Shown here one piece after another: positions 10,840 to 20,994 of a DNA stretch of 64,000 nucleotides. Source of the stretch: Muscardinus avellanarius. Its lineage: Eukaryota; Chordata; Mammalia; Rodentia; Gliridae. The notes under the pieces were generated by a model. That model was not told where the DNA came from, searched no databases, and saw only the letters and a list, made by a program, of their open reading frames with translations. The stretch spans positions 89,043,093-89,107,092 of the forward strand of contig OY726560.1 in NCBI GenBank assembly GCA_963383645.1, read 5' to 3'. A program made the position numbers and the translations under genes. The first letter of the stretch is position 1. Each line of letters begins with the position of its first letter.

Positions 10840-11087
10840 AGTGCTGGGAATGGTGTATACACTTGTAATCCCAGTACTTGGGAGGTTGAGACAGAAGGAT
10901 TGCAGGTTCAGAGCCAGCCTCAGCAACCTCATGAGGCCCTTGGCAATATAGTGAGACCCTATTTCAAAATTAAAAAAAAAAAAAATCAGGCCAGGGATAT
11001 AGCTCAGAGGTAGAATGCCCTGAGTTCAATCCTTAGTACCACACAAAAAGAAAAGAAAAGAGAGAAAAAGAAAAAGAAAGAAAAAAT
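10840..11087 (+). repeat. B1-dID SINE (subfamily I) with A/G-rich tail
   Basis: B1 head at 10840, 'GGTTCAGAGCCAGCCTCAGC', a 13-A linker, and an ID half 'GATATAGCTCAGAGGTAG' to 'TTCAATCCTTAGTACC'. The tail from 11044 is AAAAG/AAAG-rich. Confidence 0.9.
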
Positions 11088-11100
11088 TGTCTTTTTTTTG

Positions 11101-11102
<2 letters not shown>

Positions 11103-11154
<52 letters not shown>

Positions 11155-11167
11155 TGTGTGTGTGTGT
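11103..11167. repeat. (GT)n microsatellite
   Basis: About 32 GT units with one interruption, adjoining the ID end of the next minus-strand SINE. Confidence 0.97.
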
Positions 11168-11180
11168 ATTTGGAGGAGGG

Positions 11181-11363
11181 GGCACTGGGGATTGAACCCA
11201 GGGACATTTTACATCTGAGAGACACACCTAGCTCTTTCTTTTTTATTTTGAAACAGAGTCTCACTAAGTTGTTGAGGGCCTTTGTAAATTACTAAGACTG
11301 GCCTTGAACCAGTGATCATTCTGTCTTGGACTAAAGTTACAGGTGTGTACCACCATGCCCAGT
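11181..11363 (-). repeat. B1-dID SINE (subfamily I)
   Basis: 'GGCACTGGGGATTGAACCCA', 'GAAACAGAGTCTCACTAAG', 'ACTGGCCTTGAACC', 'GTGTGTACCACCATGCCCAG'. Confidence 0.88.
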
Positions 11364-12249
11364 TTCTTTTTTGCTTTTGATAAGAGTTCCCACTGTGCAA
11401 ATTAGTACTTGCCCTAACTTATACATTGTTTAGGAATGGAATGAAGAAATTTGTTTCTGTTGTTAAAGATTTACTTGTAAATCATTATTTTACAACCACA
11501 GTATATTTCTATCAAGACATCCGTGCATTTAAGTCTAGTGGGAATCATAAGTGCATAAATATAGTTATCATAAGAAAGTCAGGGGATGCCAGATTTCCTT
11601 AAAAACCATGAAAATCAGGTCATTCTTCAAGTCACTATAAAAAGTGACAGTTATATAACAGTCCATTGGAAATGATGAGCTTGATTAAGGGGACCACTGG
11701 CATTGAATAACTAGATGTTTTACTTATATATGAAATGAACCAGAAGTAGAGATGAGTGTGGTCTTTGTTTTTCTCTTTGCCTACTAAGTAAGAATTAAAT
11801 TAATGATATTCATTTTAGACCAATACTGGTAGGATAAAGCATTACTAAATTTACTAAATAAAGGAACCCAAGTGCTTTGAAAGATGAATGATTATAATAA
11901 TAAGTTTCAGGCTTTTTTTGATAGCTATATTTTACACACAGTGGTTGTTAGATTCATTTGTTAACTACTCTTAAAATGCTTGGTATCTGTAAGCATTTGC
12001 AAAAATCCTGAGATAACATATGGCACTTTAGCTTAAGGAAAGTCTTCAAACACAGACACATGTTTTCTCAGAACTTGATTCCAAGGGTAAGATGTAAGAT
12101 GTTGGCAGTAAATGTGTAAACAATAAGAATCTAGCAAATTCAGCAAATGACTGAAGAATTTCATTTTTATGTTATTTATATTTACAACTGTACTTTTCTC
12201 TGTGGAATAGAATACACTTGTTATTTTTCCCCTGATTAGGAGACAGAAA
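11364..12249. other. Unique sequence
   Basis: AT-rich with no named repeat or gene signal. Confidence 0.5.
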
Positions 12250-12425
12250 ATTTCAAACTTACGAAAATAAAGAGAATAGTGTAATACACAGTCACACACA
12301 ATCACACGCACACACACACACACACACCACATACCTATTACTCAGCTTCAATAATTATCAATATTTTGCTATCTTTGTTATATTCTTTTCAGCCTTTTAA
12401 TATTTGTTTTTTGCTACAGTTTCTT
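12250..12425 (-). mobile_element. Old L1M 3'-UTR fragment with (CA)n
   Basis: 'AAATAAAGAGAATAGTGTAAT' and 'CATACCTATTACTCAGCTTC' followed by 'AATAATTATCAATATTTTGC' recall the L1M 3'-UTR in antisense. A CA run at 12305-12329 interrupts it. Orientation is uncertain. Confidence 0.45.
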
Positions 12426-12449
12426 ATTTATTCATTTATTTGTTTATTG

Positions 12450-12646
12450 TGATACTGAGGATTGAACCCAGGGGCATTCTATGTCTGAGCTATAACCCCA
12501 GGCCTATTTTTATTTTGAAACTGGGTCTCATTAATGCAACTTAATGACAGGCTCACTAATTTGCTGAGGCCGGCTGCCAACCTGTGATCCTCTGGTCTCA
12601 GCTACTCAAGTAAAGGGATTTCAAACATGTACCACCCCTCTTGGCT
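12450..12646 (-). repeat. B1-dID SINE (subfamily I)
   Basis: 'TGATACTGAGGATTGAACCC', 'TTGCTGAGGCCGGCTG', 'GTACCACCCCTCTTGGCTA'. Well diverged. A (TTTA)n-like tail lies at 12424-12449. Confidence 0.85.
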
Positions 12647-12977
12647 AGAGTGTTGTTTTTTTTTTTCTCTTTTTTTCAAACAAAGCTCATACTATCATTT
12701 TAATAGTAATATTTCATGTTGCAACTATTAGTTTTAATTCTTTCTTTATTTTTTCATACATAATCTGGTGGTTAGTTTTCAAAATTACTTTTGTGGCCTG
12801 TGAATCAGAATCTGCTAGGAAGTCTGAAAAGTTATAACTAGGTTTATACACAGAACCCACCAAGAACTGGTGTCTAGCCTGCGCACACTAGTGGGGAGGT
12901 GTGTCACTTGGCACCTCTTTCCAGGGGCAAAATCAGCAAGATTGCCTCGTTTCCCAACATCTCATCACCTCCCCGCT

Positions 12978-13175
12978 TCCCTTTCTCCCTCCCTCCCTCC
13001 CTCCCTCCTTCCTTCTTTCTCTTTGCAGTTCTGGAGGTTGAACTCATGGCCTCTTACATGCTGTGCATGGGTCCCCAGCCCTTTGAAAATGTTCTTTTGA
13101 GACAGGGTCTCACTTAGTTGCCCAGGATGGCCTCAAACTTTCGATCCATCTGCCTCAGTCACTCCGGGTCAGAGT
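12978..13175 (-). repeat. Old B1-dID/ID-type SINE with (TCCC)n tail
   Basis: 'GGAGGTTGAACTCATGGCC' and 'CATGCTGTGCATGGGTCCCC' resemble the original ID element, before the deletion seen in the younger SINEs. 'GAGACAGGGTCTCACTTAG' and 'CCCAGGATGGCCTCAAACTT' are the B1 half. The TCCC run at 12980-13017 is the tail side. Confidence 0.7.
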
Positions 13176-13237
13176 TTCCTTTTGATAGATCAGGACCATC
13201 ATTAGAAACCACTAAATAAACATTTTTTATATGCAGT

Positions 13238-13332
13238 ATTCTTTTTTCTTTCCTTCTTTCCTTCTTTCTTTCTTTTCTTTCTTTCTTTCTTTCTTTCTCT
13301 CTTTCTCTCTTTCTCTCTTTCTTTCTTTCTTT
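13238..13332. repeat. (TTTC)n/(TTCC)n pyrimidine tract
   Basis: Imperfect CTTT, CTTC and CTCT repeats forming the tail of the next minus-strand SINE. Confidence 0.95.
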
Positions 13333-13523
13333 GGTATTGGGAATGGACTCAGGGGCATGCTACCTCAGATATACACCACCAGTCTTATTTTTTTAGTTTT
13401 TATTTTGAAACAGGGTCTCACTAAATTCCAGAAGGCCTCACTAAGTAGCTGAGGCAAAGACCAATCCTTCTGTCTCAGCCTCCCCAGTACTGGGATTACA
13501 AGTGTGCCCCACCACACCCTGCT
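13333..13523 (-). repeat. B1-dID SINE
   Basis: 'GGTATTGGGAATGGACTCAG', 'GAAACAGGGTCTCACTAAAT', 'CTAAGTAGCTGAGGC', ending 'CCACCACACCCTGCT'. It has a small deletion after GAGGC. Confidence 0.88.
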
Positions 13524-13969
13524 GCAGTATACTTTCAGCAGTGTACTTATTTTAAGCTATTTGAAATATCAATATTTCTGATATATATTAACTATTTTGT
13601 AAGCTTAAGCATATTAAGTAGCACTCAAATGACATCTTACAAGATGTCATTTGACTTTCTATTATGATGAATAGCTTTTTAAAGTTATTGAATACTTTTA
13701 AAAAATCTTATTTCTAGAAATTATTTGTCCAACACAGTCTCTTCCTCATCGTGCATGTTCTATTAATGATACCTAGCTTATACATGGTTGATAAAAGAGG
13801 AATGATCAATGTAACATGAATTTATTGGGGTTTATATATAATTTCCTCTAGCATATTAATGTTTTAAGTGATAAAATAAGCTAATTTTTGAGTTAAAGAG
13901 AAAATATTAGAAAATGTCTTCTTTTTGTATAGGAAAAGCTGGTTTCATGGCTTTAGAAGCTGTCTTTTT
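13524..13969. other. Unique sequence with a perfect palindrome
   Basis: AT-rich; the only structured element seen is the 30-bp palindrome at 13625-13654 (separate entry). Confidence 0.5.
13625..13654. repeat. Perfect inverted repeat, 14-bp arms, 2-nt loop
   Basis: TCAAATGACATCTT, then AC, then AAGATGTCATTTGA. The arms are exact complements and pairing stops on both sides (C opposite C). Capable of a cruciform or RNA hairpin; no function is implied by sequence alone. Confidence 0.95.
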
Positions 13970-13995
13970 TCTTTCTTTCTTTTTTTTTTTTTTTT

Positions 13996-14158
13996 GGTGG
14001 TGGTGTTACTGGGATTGAACCCAGGTGCATTTCATCTCTGAACTATCCCCCAGCCCTATTTTTTTTTTTTAATTTGGAAACAAGGTCTCACTAAGGTGGC
14101 TAAGGCTCGTCTAGAACCCGCAGTCCTATTGTTGCAGCCTCTGCCGCCTCACCTGGCT
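13996..14158 (-). repeat. B1-dID SINE, internally deleted (subfamily I)
   Basis: 'GGGATTGAACCCAGGTGCAT', linker, 'GGTCTCACTAAGGTGGC', then a shortened B1 part ending 'CTCACCTGGCT'. Preceded by a T/C-rich tail at 13970-13995. Confidence 0.85.
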
Positions 14159-14667
14159 CACCATTCTTTCTTCACTGTGCCAAACTTTTAGGGAAGCAGG
14201 AGGTACAGATAAAGATGGAAGGCATTTGTTCTGTGTTTAAGGGGAAAAAATGTCACCTACATTTGGGTGACATTTTTAAATTTGATGAAGTTGGTTTCTA
14301 TTCAGAAGTTTCTTTCTTTAAGGAATTAACCTTGGAGGAGAAAACATGGTCTTATGATATAGGGCTACCTGAAGAAATTACAATGGCTTATTGTTGCAAA
14401 TACCAGTAAATAGTATTTTATTGAAATTGTATTTTTTAATATTTTGGTTCTTTCATTTTATAGTTCAAGTGCTCCACTTTTCTCATAAATTCTGCGCTTT
14501 TTAGTGAGCAATTTTGTTTGATACAAGGTTCTCGAGAGTGCCTACCTGATGCTATAACAGTGATATCTACATTATCTTTTATTTTTGAAAATAACAATAA
14601 TTAATATTTTAAAAATAGTAATCCAAATAAAATTCTACCTAATTTTTATACTGTCAAGAACACAGGG
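14159..14667. other. Unique sequence with a hairpin
   Basis: A frame of 64 codons at 14215-14409 has no recognisable domain. A 12-bp-arm hairpin lies at 14246-14277. Confidence 0.45.
14246..14277. repeat. Perfect inverted repeat, 12-bp arms, 8-nt loop
   Basis: AAAAATGTCACC, then TACATTTG, then GGTGACATTTTT. The arms are exact complements. Too short for a normal microRNA precursor by itself. Confidence 0.93.
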
Positions 14668-14893
14668 AGCCAGGCACAGTGGCACACACCTATAATCCTC
14701 ATATTTGGGAGGTCGAGAGAGGAGGATCACAGGTTCACAGCCAGCCTTAGCAACTCAGTAAGACCCTGTTGCAAAATAAATAAGTGAATAAATAAACTAG
14801 GGCTGTGGGCATAGCTCAGATGTAGGATGCCCCTCGATTCAAATTCTAGTACCACAAGAGATAGAAACAAAACAAAACAAAAAAACAAAAAAA
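14668..14893 (+). repeat. B1-dID SINE (subfamily I) with (AAAAC)n tail
   Basis: 'GCCAGGCACAGTGGCACAC', 'GGTTCACAGCCAGCC', an AAAT-rich linker, and an ID half 'GCATAGCTCAGATGTAGG'. The tail at 14867-14893 is AAAAC repeats. Confidence 0.9.
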
Positions 14894-15041
14894 TTTGGGT
14901 AGTTTCTCAGAGTTCATGTTATTTAAACTTAGCAGAATAGGGGTGGTTTTTAAGATTTCACTGTTAATTTTCTGGGTGTTGTTGTTTAGTCTAAATCTGA
15001 AGAGTGCAAGTTGAAGATATTCTAATAGTACTCTATTTCTG

Positions 15042-15229
15042 AGCCAGGTGTGTAATCCCAGCATTTGGGAGGTTGAGTCAGGAGGATTGTAGGTTCACAG
15101 CCAGCCTCAGCTACTTAGTGAGGCCCTTCACAACTCAGTGAGACCCTGTTTCAAAATAAAGAATAAAAAATAGGGCTGAGGATGTAGCTCGGAGATAGAA
15201 TGCCACTGGGTTCCATTCCCAGTACTGCA
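15042..15229 (+). repeat. B1-dID SINE
   Basis: Lacks about 15 bp of the B1 head ('GCCAGGTGTGTAATCCCAGC'). It keeps 'CAGCCTCAGCTACTTAGTG', linker 'TTTCAAAATAAAGAATAAAA', ID half and 'GGTTCCATTCCCAGTACTGC', placing it near subfamily II. Confidence 0.9.
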
Positions 15230-15230
15230 A

Positions 15231-15244
15231 TCATCACCATCACC

Positions 15245-15278
<34 letters not shown>

Positions 15279-15280
15279 TC
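15231..15280. repeat. (CAC)n/(CAT)n microsatellite
   Basis: Trinucleotide repeat directly after the SINE 3' end; it gives a spurious Thr/Ile-rich frame. Confidence 0.97.
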
Positions 15281-15442
15281 TATGTCTTTAAAATGTTTGA
15301 ACTCAAAGTAATACAGATTTACAAATTTACTGGTAGCACTAGTTTTCCTTTGAAAGTATTACAACTAATATACAAATCAATGGATTGTTTCAAATTCTAA
15401 AATCAAAACTCCTTTCCTTCTCTTTCTAAACATTCACAATAG

Positions 15443-15641
15443 AGTCAGGCATGGCGGCGCACTTCCAGTACTTGGGAGGTTGAGACGGAGGATCACAGGT
15501 TCAAAGGCAGCTTCAGCAATGTAGGGGGCTCTAAGAAAACTAATGAGACCTGTTTCCAAATAAGAAATAAAATCTGGGTGGGGGTGTAGCTTGGAGGTAA
15601 AATGCCTCTAGGTTCAATCCCTAGTACCCCCCCAAAAAAAA
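15443..15641 (+). repeat. B1-dID SINE (subfamily I)
   Basis: 'GTCAGGCATGGCGGCGCAC', 'GGTTCAAAGGCAGC', 'TGTTTCCAAATAAGAAATAA', 'GGTGTAGCTTGGAGGTAA', 'GGTTCAATCCCTAGTACC'. Confidence 0.9.
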
Positions 15642-16435
15642 CCATACCCAATAAAATTGTGAATTTTCTCATTCCTGTGCACTGTGTGGCCTCAAAGCTC
15701 CCCCCATGTGATAACCTCTGGCTTGCTCCAGGGTAACACATTACTAGCCCTGAAATGTGGGAATTCAAGAGCATTTACAGTCTAGTGAGAAAATTTTGGG
15801 GACTAATATTTTAAGTGGATTAGTTATGATTAGGTCATATGGATCTGAATTTCTTTACTTTAAATAAAGATAGTGCCTTTTTTCTTCAGAATAAGCCAAA
15901 TACATGTTTAATTTTCTGCTTAGGATTCTATGGATTTACTAAAACCATTTCCCTTCATCTAATAAAACCACAACTGTAGCTTTATTTGTAATTCTGTAGA
16001 ACATGTCATTGTTGTTACGTATTTATATTTTCAATAGCTTGGGGTTCCTGAAATCTGAGGCAGATTTACCCTAGCACTTTTGTCATTCAAAATGCTCAAT
16101 TTGTTAATATTTTTGGAGTAAGTGACAATGTGAAGGGTAAAGTTCCCAGAGTAAAGTATTTGTGGCTTTATCTCTGATTTTTTATATAATAAGTAGCCTT
16201 TAATTTAAATAAAATGGTAGCATTTTACCAGCTTTATCTGCAAAAAATAAAAATAAAAACAGAAGAGCTTTTATCAGAACATATGTTCCCTTGAATGAAA
16301 ATTTGCACTAATTATGAGCACAACAGAATTTTTCATTAAGTTTAGCTTGCATTGGCTGGAGGCTGCACCGTGGTCACATTCATTTCCCCGTCGCTGAAGC
16401 TCGCCCGGGCTGCTGTCAAAGGACCACTCTCCATC
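15642..16435. other. Unique sequence
   Basis: AT-rich with no recognisable gene or repeat. Confidence 0.5.
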
Positions 16436-16507
16436 CTCAGTGGGAACTGAACCCAGGGCCTGTGCATGTGTGGTATCTACACAAACTCTGAGCTGCACTG
16501 CAGCCCG
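16436..16507 (-). repeat. ID-type fragment of the ancestral form
   Basis: 'GAACTGAACCCAGGGCCTGT' and 'CTCTGAGCTGCACTGCAGCC' match the reverse of the ID/tRNA-Ala element. It keeps the middle segment ('GGCCTGTGCATG') that the younger dimeric SINEs lack. Confidence 0.65.
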
Positions 16508-16619
16508 AAAGAAATCTTAGGGGAAAAAAAAAATCAAACTAAAGAGCTTAGAGCTTTTAAAGACATTGGTTCTAGAATGGATAGTTATAGAAAGAAAATC
16601 CATAATATCTGAAAGAATT

Positions 16620-16622
<3 letters not shown>

Positions 16623-16664
<42 letters not shown>
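16623..16664. repeat. (GT)n microsatellite
   Basis: 21 GT units, not next to a recognisable SINE end. Confidence 0.97.
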
Positions 16665-16666
<2 letters not shown>

Positions 16667-17184
16667 GTATGTGTGTGGTGTTGGGCCTGGGGGCAGGAAT
16701 CATAAAAAATTAGAGGAATATAGACAAAAAAAATGTGTCAGAGTTTTGGAGGACAATTTGGTTGTCTGTGTGCCAAGAAGACCTTCAAGAATTTTAAGGA
16801 ATGCCTAACCATTTCTTTTGGTTTGTAAGTTGTATGTCTCCAGGGATAATTTTTTGGAAATGATTTGTTACATTACTGTTGGAATGGAAGTTGAGGAAAA
16901 AATCCTATGTTGGGGGATAAACAAAGGACTTGCATATTTTGTTGTAATAAAGGGTATTTTCTAGCATTTAGATTTTAGAAAAATGATCTTAGTATCAGGG
17001 CTACTACCTATTATGACTGCTGATGCTTCAGTCCATGCACAGGGGTATTTGCCAGAGCGGCTGCTTGGTTGTACACTAGTCACGACACAGAATCAAATCA
17101 TCTTGGCCAGGAGTGGTGACCTGGACCTTCTGGTCAAGCCCAATATTTTACACATTAGGCCATTAAATCCCAAGCGTGGAGCGG

Positions 17185-17350
17185 GTTATTTGTGCCAACA
17201 CTGCGATAAGTGCCTCGCACCTGTCTTCTCACTTCATCTTCACAGCAGCTTTGTGGCAGATATTATTTGTTATGAGTCAAAAGCTCATGGTCGTGTAAGG
17301 GTAGAGTCAGGGTTCAGTCCAGACAGGCTGATGTTGAGTACAGTTTATTC
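17185..17350 (+). repeat. MIR SINE
   Basis: 'GATAAGTGCCTCGCACCTGT', 'CTTCATCTTCACAGCAGC', 'TTTGTGGCAGATATTATT', 'GTAGAGTCAGGGTTCAGTCC' follow MIR in order. The 141-codon frame over 16983-17408 is explained by this repeat and has no domain of its own. Confidence 0.7.
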
Positions 17351-18449
17351 CAGGTGCAGTTTACAGTATTTAACTAATGAGGAGTGCTTACTATGTCTTC
17401 TCATTTGACATGATAGTGTTGTATGACAAGTACACAATCTGTGCAAACATGGAGCAATTAATCATTATTTTCACCTGGGAAAGTTACAGAAGTCCTTGTG
17501 GGTGAGAGCCGAATCCTCACAGATATCTAAGAAATTTCCTAGGCACTTGAGGGAATTCCAGGCTGTGGAGCTGGTCAAAGGTTCAGTCTAATAACAGAAG
17601 TTACGTGGAACTAAAGGAGGAAATGTAGAGTATGTTTAAGGTAATATGCAAGAGACAAGACCTGGAAAGTACCCACGGGCCAAATCCTTACCCTTTCACA
17701 CCTCCATGCTCCAGGCCACTTGGCCTGTGCAGTGGCAGCTGTACAGTGTGGGGCTTGAAATGGGGCAGTAGGCATAAGGGTTAAAGTTAGAAGCAAAATA
17801 GGGACTGGAGGTAAGGTTGGTTCGATTCAGTGACTGGTGAGATGAAGGAGGCTCAAGCATACCAGATGTCTCCAAGATCTTTAACTGCAGAGACCCAAGT
17901 GGATGGCGATGCTGTCACCTACGATGGCAGAAGTTGGAAATCGAGGGAACCTTATCATCTCTAACTTCATTTCAGGTTGTCTTGTGTTTTAACAAAAGAG
18001 AAGTAATACCTTTGTACTTTATTTCACTTTAAGACTAAACATACTTTTCAGAAGTTCATGATAATAGAATTATGTAAATGAATGTGTATATATGATTAGA
18101 AATACATGTGTGGATTTGTATAGATATTTTCCTGGTAGTGATTAAAACCCATTAGAGTATTCTATTAGTTAAAGGAGCTTCTAGACATCATTTAATAAAA
18201 AAGACTAATGTTATTAAAGACCTTTCACTTAGTTTTACTCTATTTGAAAAAAAAGCTAACCAGAATATAAACAAAAACGTTCAAAATTAAATTACTTTCT
18301 ATAGGCTCCTGTTAACCTCCTCATTGTTCTGCACCAGAACCTCTGGACTTATTTAAATTAACTGCCTGTTCTAGCAGGCTCTTGAAACTCTCATCTATAA
18401 GATAATACAACCTTCTCATTGAGTAGAAAAGAAACTGGGTTAAATAATC
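17351..18449. other. Mostly unique; possible old repeat
   Basis: 17800-17960 ('AACTGCAGAGACCCAAGTGG', 'GATGGCGATGCTGTCACC') recalls an ancient dispersed mammalian repeat I cannot name. The rest shows nothing recognisable. Confidence 0.4.
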
Positions 18450-18665
18450 GTTGGTAGCACACGCTTGTAATCCCAGCATTCTGGAGGCAGAGACCTGAGA
18501 ATCACGGTTCATGGACAGCCTCAGCTACTTAGGCCCTTCGCAACTCAGTGAGACCCTGTTTCAGAAATGAAAAGACTAAAAAATAGAGCTGAGAGTGTAG
18601 CTCAGAGTACAGTACCCCTGGGTTCCATCCTCGGTACCGCAAAAAAAAAAAAAAAAAAAAAAAAA
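18450..18665 (+). repeat. B1-dID SINE (subfamily II)
   Basis: 'GCACACGCTTGTAATCCC', 'CGGTTCATGGACAGCCTCAG', 'GAGTGTAGCTCAGAGTAC', 'GGTTCCATCCTCGGTACCGC' and a 24-A tail. The long pure tail suggests a fairly young copy. Confidence 0.92.
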
Positions 18666-19668
18666 TTGGTGAAGAAAGATACATAGGAGAAAAAGTAGTA
18701 ATAATTATATACCTAAACATTATTTAATTAATTTAATAAACTATTAATAAAACTGTAAAATATGTATCAAATACTTGTCAATAGGGTAGGATTTTTCTTC
18801 CTGCCCTACTCCCACCAGTAAAAAAAAAAGCTTTGTCTAACTATTTTCAGTTAATAGTCTGGTCCATTCATTCTATATCATTGCCCACAGCGCCACCTTT
18901 TGGTAAAATGAAAGGAAGCCTATGTAGCCAATTTTCCCATAACCTGTAAGGTAATTGGTAGCAGGGATCTTAAGAAACCTGCCCTGGATTTTTGCAGGCA
19001 GCTGTTGGGAAGCAGGTTGTCTGTGATTCAACTAAAATGGGAAAGTCATTACGTGTTTCATGCAGAGATGCTTAGTTTTGTCATTTAGCAGGAATTCAAA
19101 TAGGATCTCGCAAGCAATATAGCACACTTGCCCAGTTCACGGCTCTGCCAAGAAAGAGGAGGCTGTGAAATTGCTGAAGGATTTGAGGAATTTGGCATTG
19201 TTACGTACTGGGACCAGAACTGCTCATTTGGTTTGCTGCTCAGGCGTGACTGTTGCCTTTCAGAAACACCAAGCCGAGAGCTGAGCTCGGTCGAGAAGTG
19301 CTCCATGGGACCCTTTAGGGCTCTCCGCAGGCCGCTACGTGTCAGCAGAGGCCTGCTTCCTTGAATGTATTCAATTTTTAAGAGTTAACTTTCTAAATAG
19401 TCAGTGTAATTTCCCCTTTCTTGATTAAATTATAAGGCCCTTCAGAGGTCATTTCTATAAAGGCAGCATAATGCTAAGTGCATTTAAAAAAGTGTGGTAT
19501 ATATGGCTAAGAGAATAATTAGATTTTTGTAAAATTATTAAGTTTAACAAGTATCAGAACTTGAACACTGATGCTCAAGTGCTCACACATTAACGTACAT
19601 TCATGGAAGATCCACACTAGAGATGATTGTAGTAAAGTGGAAAAGTTGGTAAGACTCAGTTCCCGTAG
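18666..19668. other. Unique sequence
   Basis: 19080-19365 is less AT-rich with several CpGs and has overlapping frames of 73 and 78 codons on opposite strands. Neither resembles a known protein or shows exon borders I can defend. Confidence 0.45.
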
Positions 19669-19762
19669 CCAGGGGTGCTTGCATGTGTCTGTGATTCCAG
19701 CTACTCAAGGGTGGTGAAGCAGGAGTGCTATGAGATCACACCACAGTGAAGCCCTGTCTAAA
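19669..19762 (+). repeat. 7SL-derived B1-like monomer
   Basis: 'AGCCAGGGGTGCTTGCATG', 'GTGATTCCAGCTACTCAAGG', 'TGAAGCCCTGTCTAAAA' follow the 7SL/B1 order. 'CCAGCTACTC' is the 7SL-like form, and no ID half follows. An old, diverged monomer. Confidence 0.6.
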
Positions 19763-19849
19763 ACTAGTAAAGGAAACTTGATTCATTTTTGTATAGTATT
19801 GGAACAAAAATGCTGGATTATATAATTATGATGTCAGTTATTTTTCTCT

Positions 19850-19937
19850 TCCTTCCTTCCTTCCTTCCTTCCTTCCTTCCTTCCTTCCTTACTTTTCTCT
19901 CTCTCTATATATATAGATATAGATATAGATATATTTT
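19850..19937. repeat. (CCTT)n, (CT)n and (GATA)n compound microsatellite
   Basis: CCTT units to 19890, then CTCTCT, TATATA and GATATA units. Confidence 0.96.
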
Positions 19938-20332
19938 TGGTGTGTGATACGGAATTAGACCTAGGGGTGTCTAGTTCTGAGCTACACCCCCAGTCCTATT
20001 TTTTTTTTCATGGTACTGAGGATGGAACCCAGGGGCATTGTACCTCTGAGCTACACCGCCAGCCCTATTTTTTAGTCTTTTTTTACTTTTGAAATAGGGT
20101 CTCGGTGAGTTGCGAAGGGCCTTGCTAAGTAGCTGAGGCTCCTGAATGCTGGGATTACAAGCGTGTGCCACCACACCTTGGCATTTATTTTATTTTTTGT
20201 TTTGAAACATGATATTGCTAAATTGCTGAGGGTCTCACTGCGTTACTGAGGCTGGCCTTGAACCTGCAATCCTCCTGTCTCGCTCTCAAGTACTGAGATT
20301 AAGAGGTGCACTTTCACCACCACACCAGGCTG
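19938..20332 (-). repeat. B1-dID SINE (subfamily I), split by a nested SINE
   Basis: The ID half is at 19938-20010 ('TTCTGAGCTACACCCCCAGT'). The B1 half is at 20183-20332 ('TTTTGAAACATGATATTGC', 'GAGGCTGGCCTTGAACCTGC', 'CCACACCAGGCTG'). A subfamily II SINE sits in the linker. Confidence 0.85.
20011..20182 (-). repeat. B1-dID SINE (subfamily II), nested
   Basis: 'TGGTACTGAGGATGGAACCC', 'GGTCTCGGTGAGTTGCG', 'CTAAGTAGCTGAGGC', with a deletion removing part of the B1 body, then 'CTGGGATTACAAGCGTGTGC'. Confidence 0.88.
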
Positions 20333-20404
20333 TTATATAAGTCAAAGGATTTAGTTATTTCACTCCTGCAATCTTAGACCCCCCCCCCCACTTTGGTGTG
20401 CATG

Positions 20405-20602
20405 TGGTGCTGAGGATTGAACCCAGGGGCATTGTACCTCTGAGCTATACTCCAGCCTTACTTTATTTTTTATTTGGAAACAGGATCTTGCTAAGCCACT
20501 GATAGCCTTACTAAGTTTCTGCGGCTTTTCTCAAATCTTTGGTCCTCCTGCTGAAGCACCTTCCAGGTACTGAGATTACAGGCATGCACCATCATACCAA
20601 GT
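20405..20602 (-). repeat. B1-dID SINE (subfamily I)
   Basis: 'GGTGCTGAGGATTGAACCCA', 'TTTGGAAACAGGATCTTGC', 'GATTACAGGCATGCACCATC'. Diverged. Confidence 0.86.
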
Positions 20603-20722
20603 TTCTCCAAATTTTTATATGATAGAATTTGTTTCTGGTGAATTTTGTTCACTTTCCAATGATTATTTGTTATGCAGCAGCATTCATCCTTGAGGAAGTT
20701 TTGGAGGCTGGTGATACTATTG

Positions 20723-20723
<1 letters not shown>

Positions 20724-20761
<38 letters not shown>
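20724..20761. repeat. (GT)n microsatellite
   Basis: 19 GT units directly against the ID end of the next minus-strand SINE. Confidence 0.97.
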
Positions 20762-20764
<3 letters not shown>

Positions 20765-20959
20765 TACTGGGGATGGAACCCAGGGGCATTCTACCTCTAA
20801 GCTACACCCCCATTCCTATTTTTTATTCTTTATTTTGAAACAGGGTCTCACTGAGTTTTAAAGGGCCTCACTCAGTAGCTGAGGCTGTCCATGAACCACG
20901 ATCCTCCTAACTCAGCCTCCCAAATGCTGAAATTGCAAGCCTGCATCACCATGCCTGGC
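20762..20959 (-). repeat. B1-dID SINE (subfamily II)
   Basis: 'GGTACTGGGGATGGAACCCA', 'GAAACAGGGTCTCACTGAG', 'CAGTAGCTGAGGCTGTCC', 'CACCATGCCTGGCC'. Nearly full length. Confidence 0.92.
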
Positions 20960-20994
20960 CTTGCTGTATCTTCTAATTAAATTTTTTAGAGATT

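Noticed and set aside
15231..15280. CRISPR-like or other spaced repeat array
   Set aside because: It is a CAC/CAT trinucleotide microsatellite without spacers, in a eukaryotic genome.
16983..17408. 141-codon reading frame without obvious low complexity
   Set aside because: Its middle is a MIR SINE in sense, there is no recognisable domain, and no defensible exon borders or upstream signal.
19080..19365. Possible promoter or CpG island
   Set aside because: CpG count is only modestly above the surroundings, the stretch is under 300 bp, and no core promoter element or downstream gene was seen.
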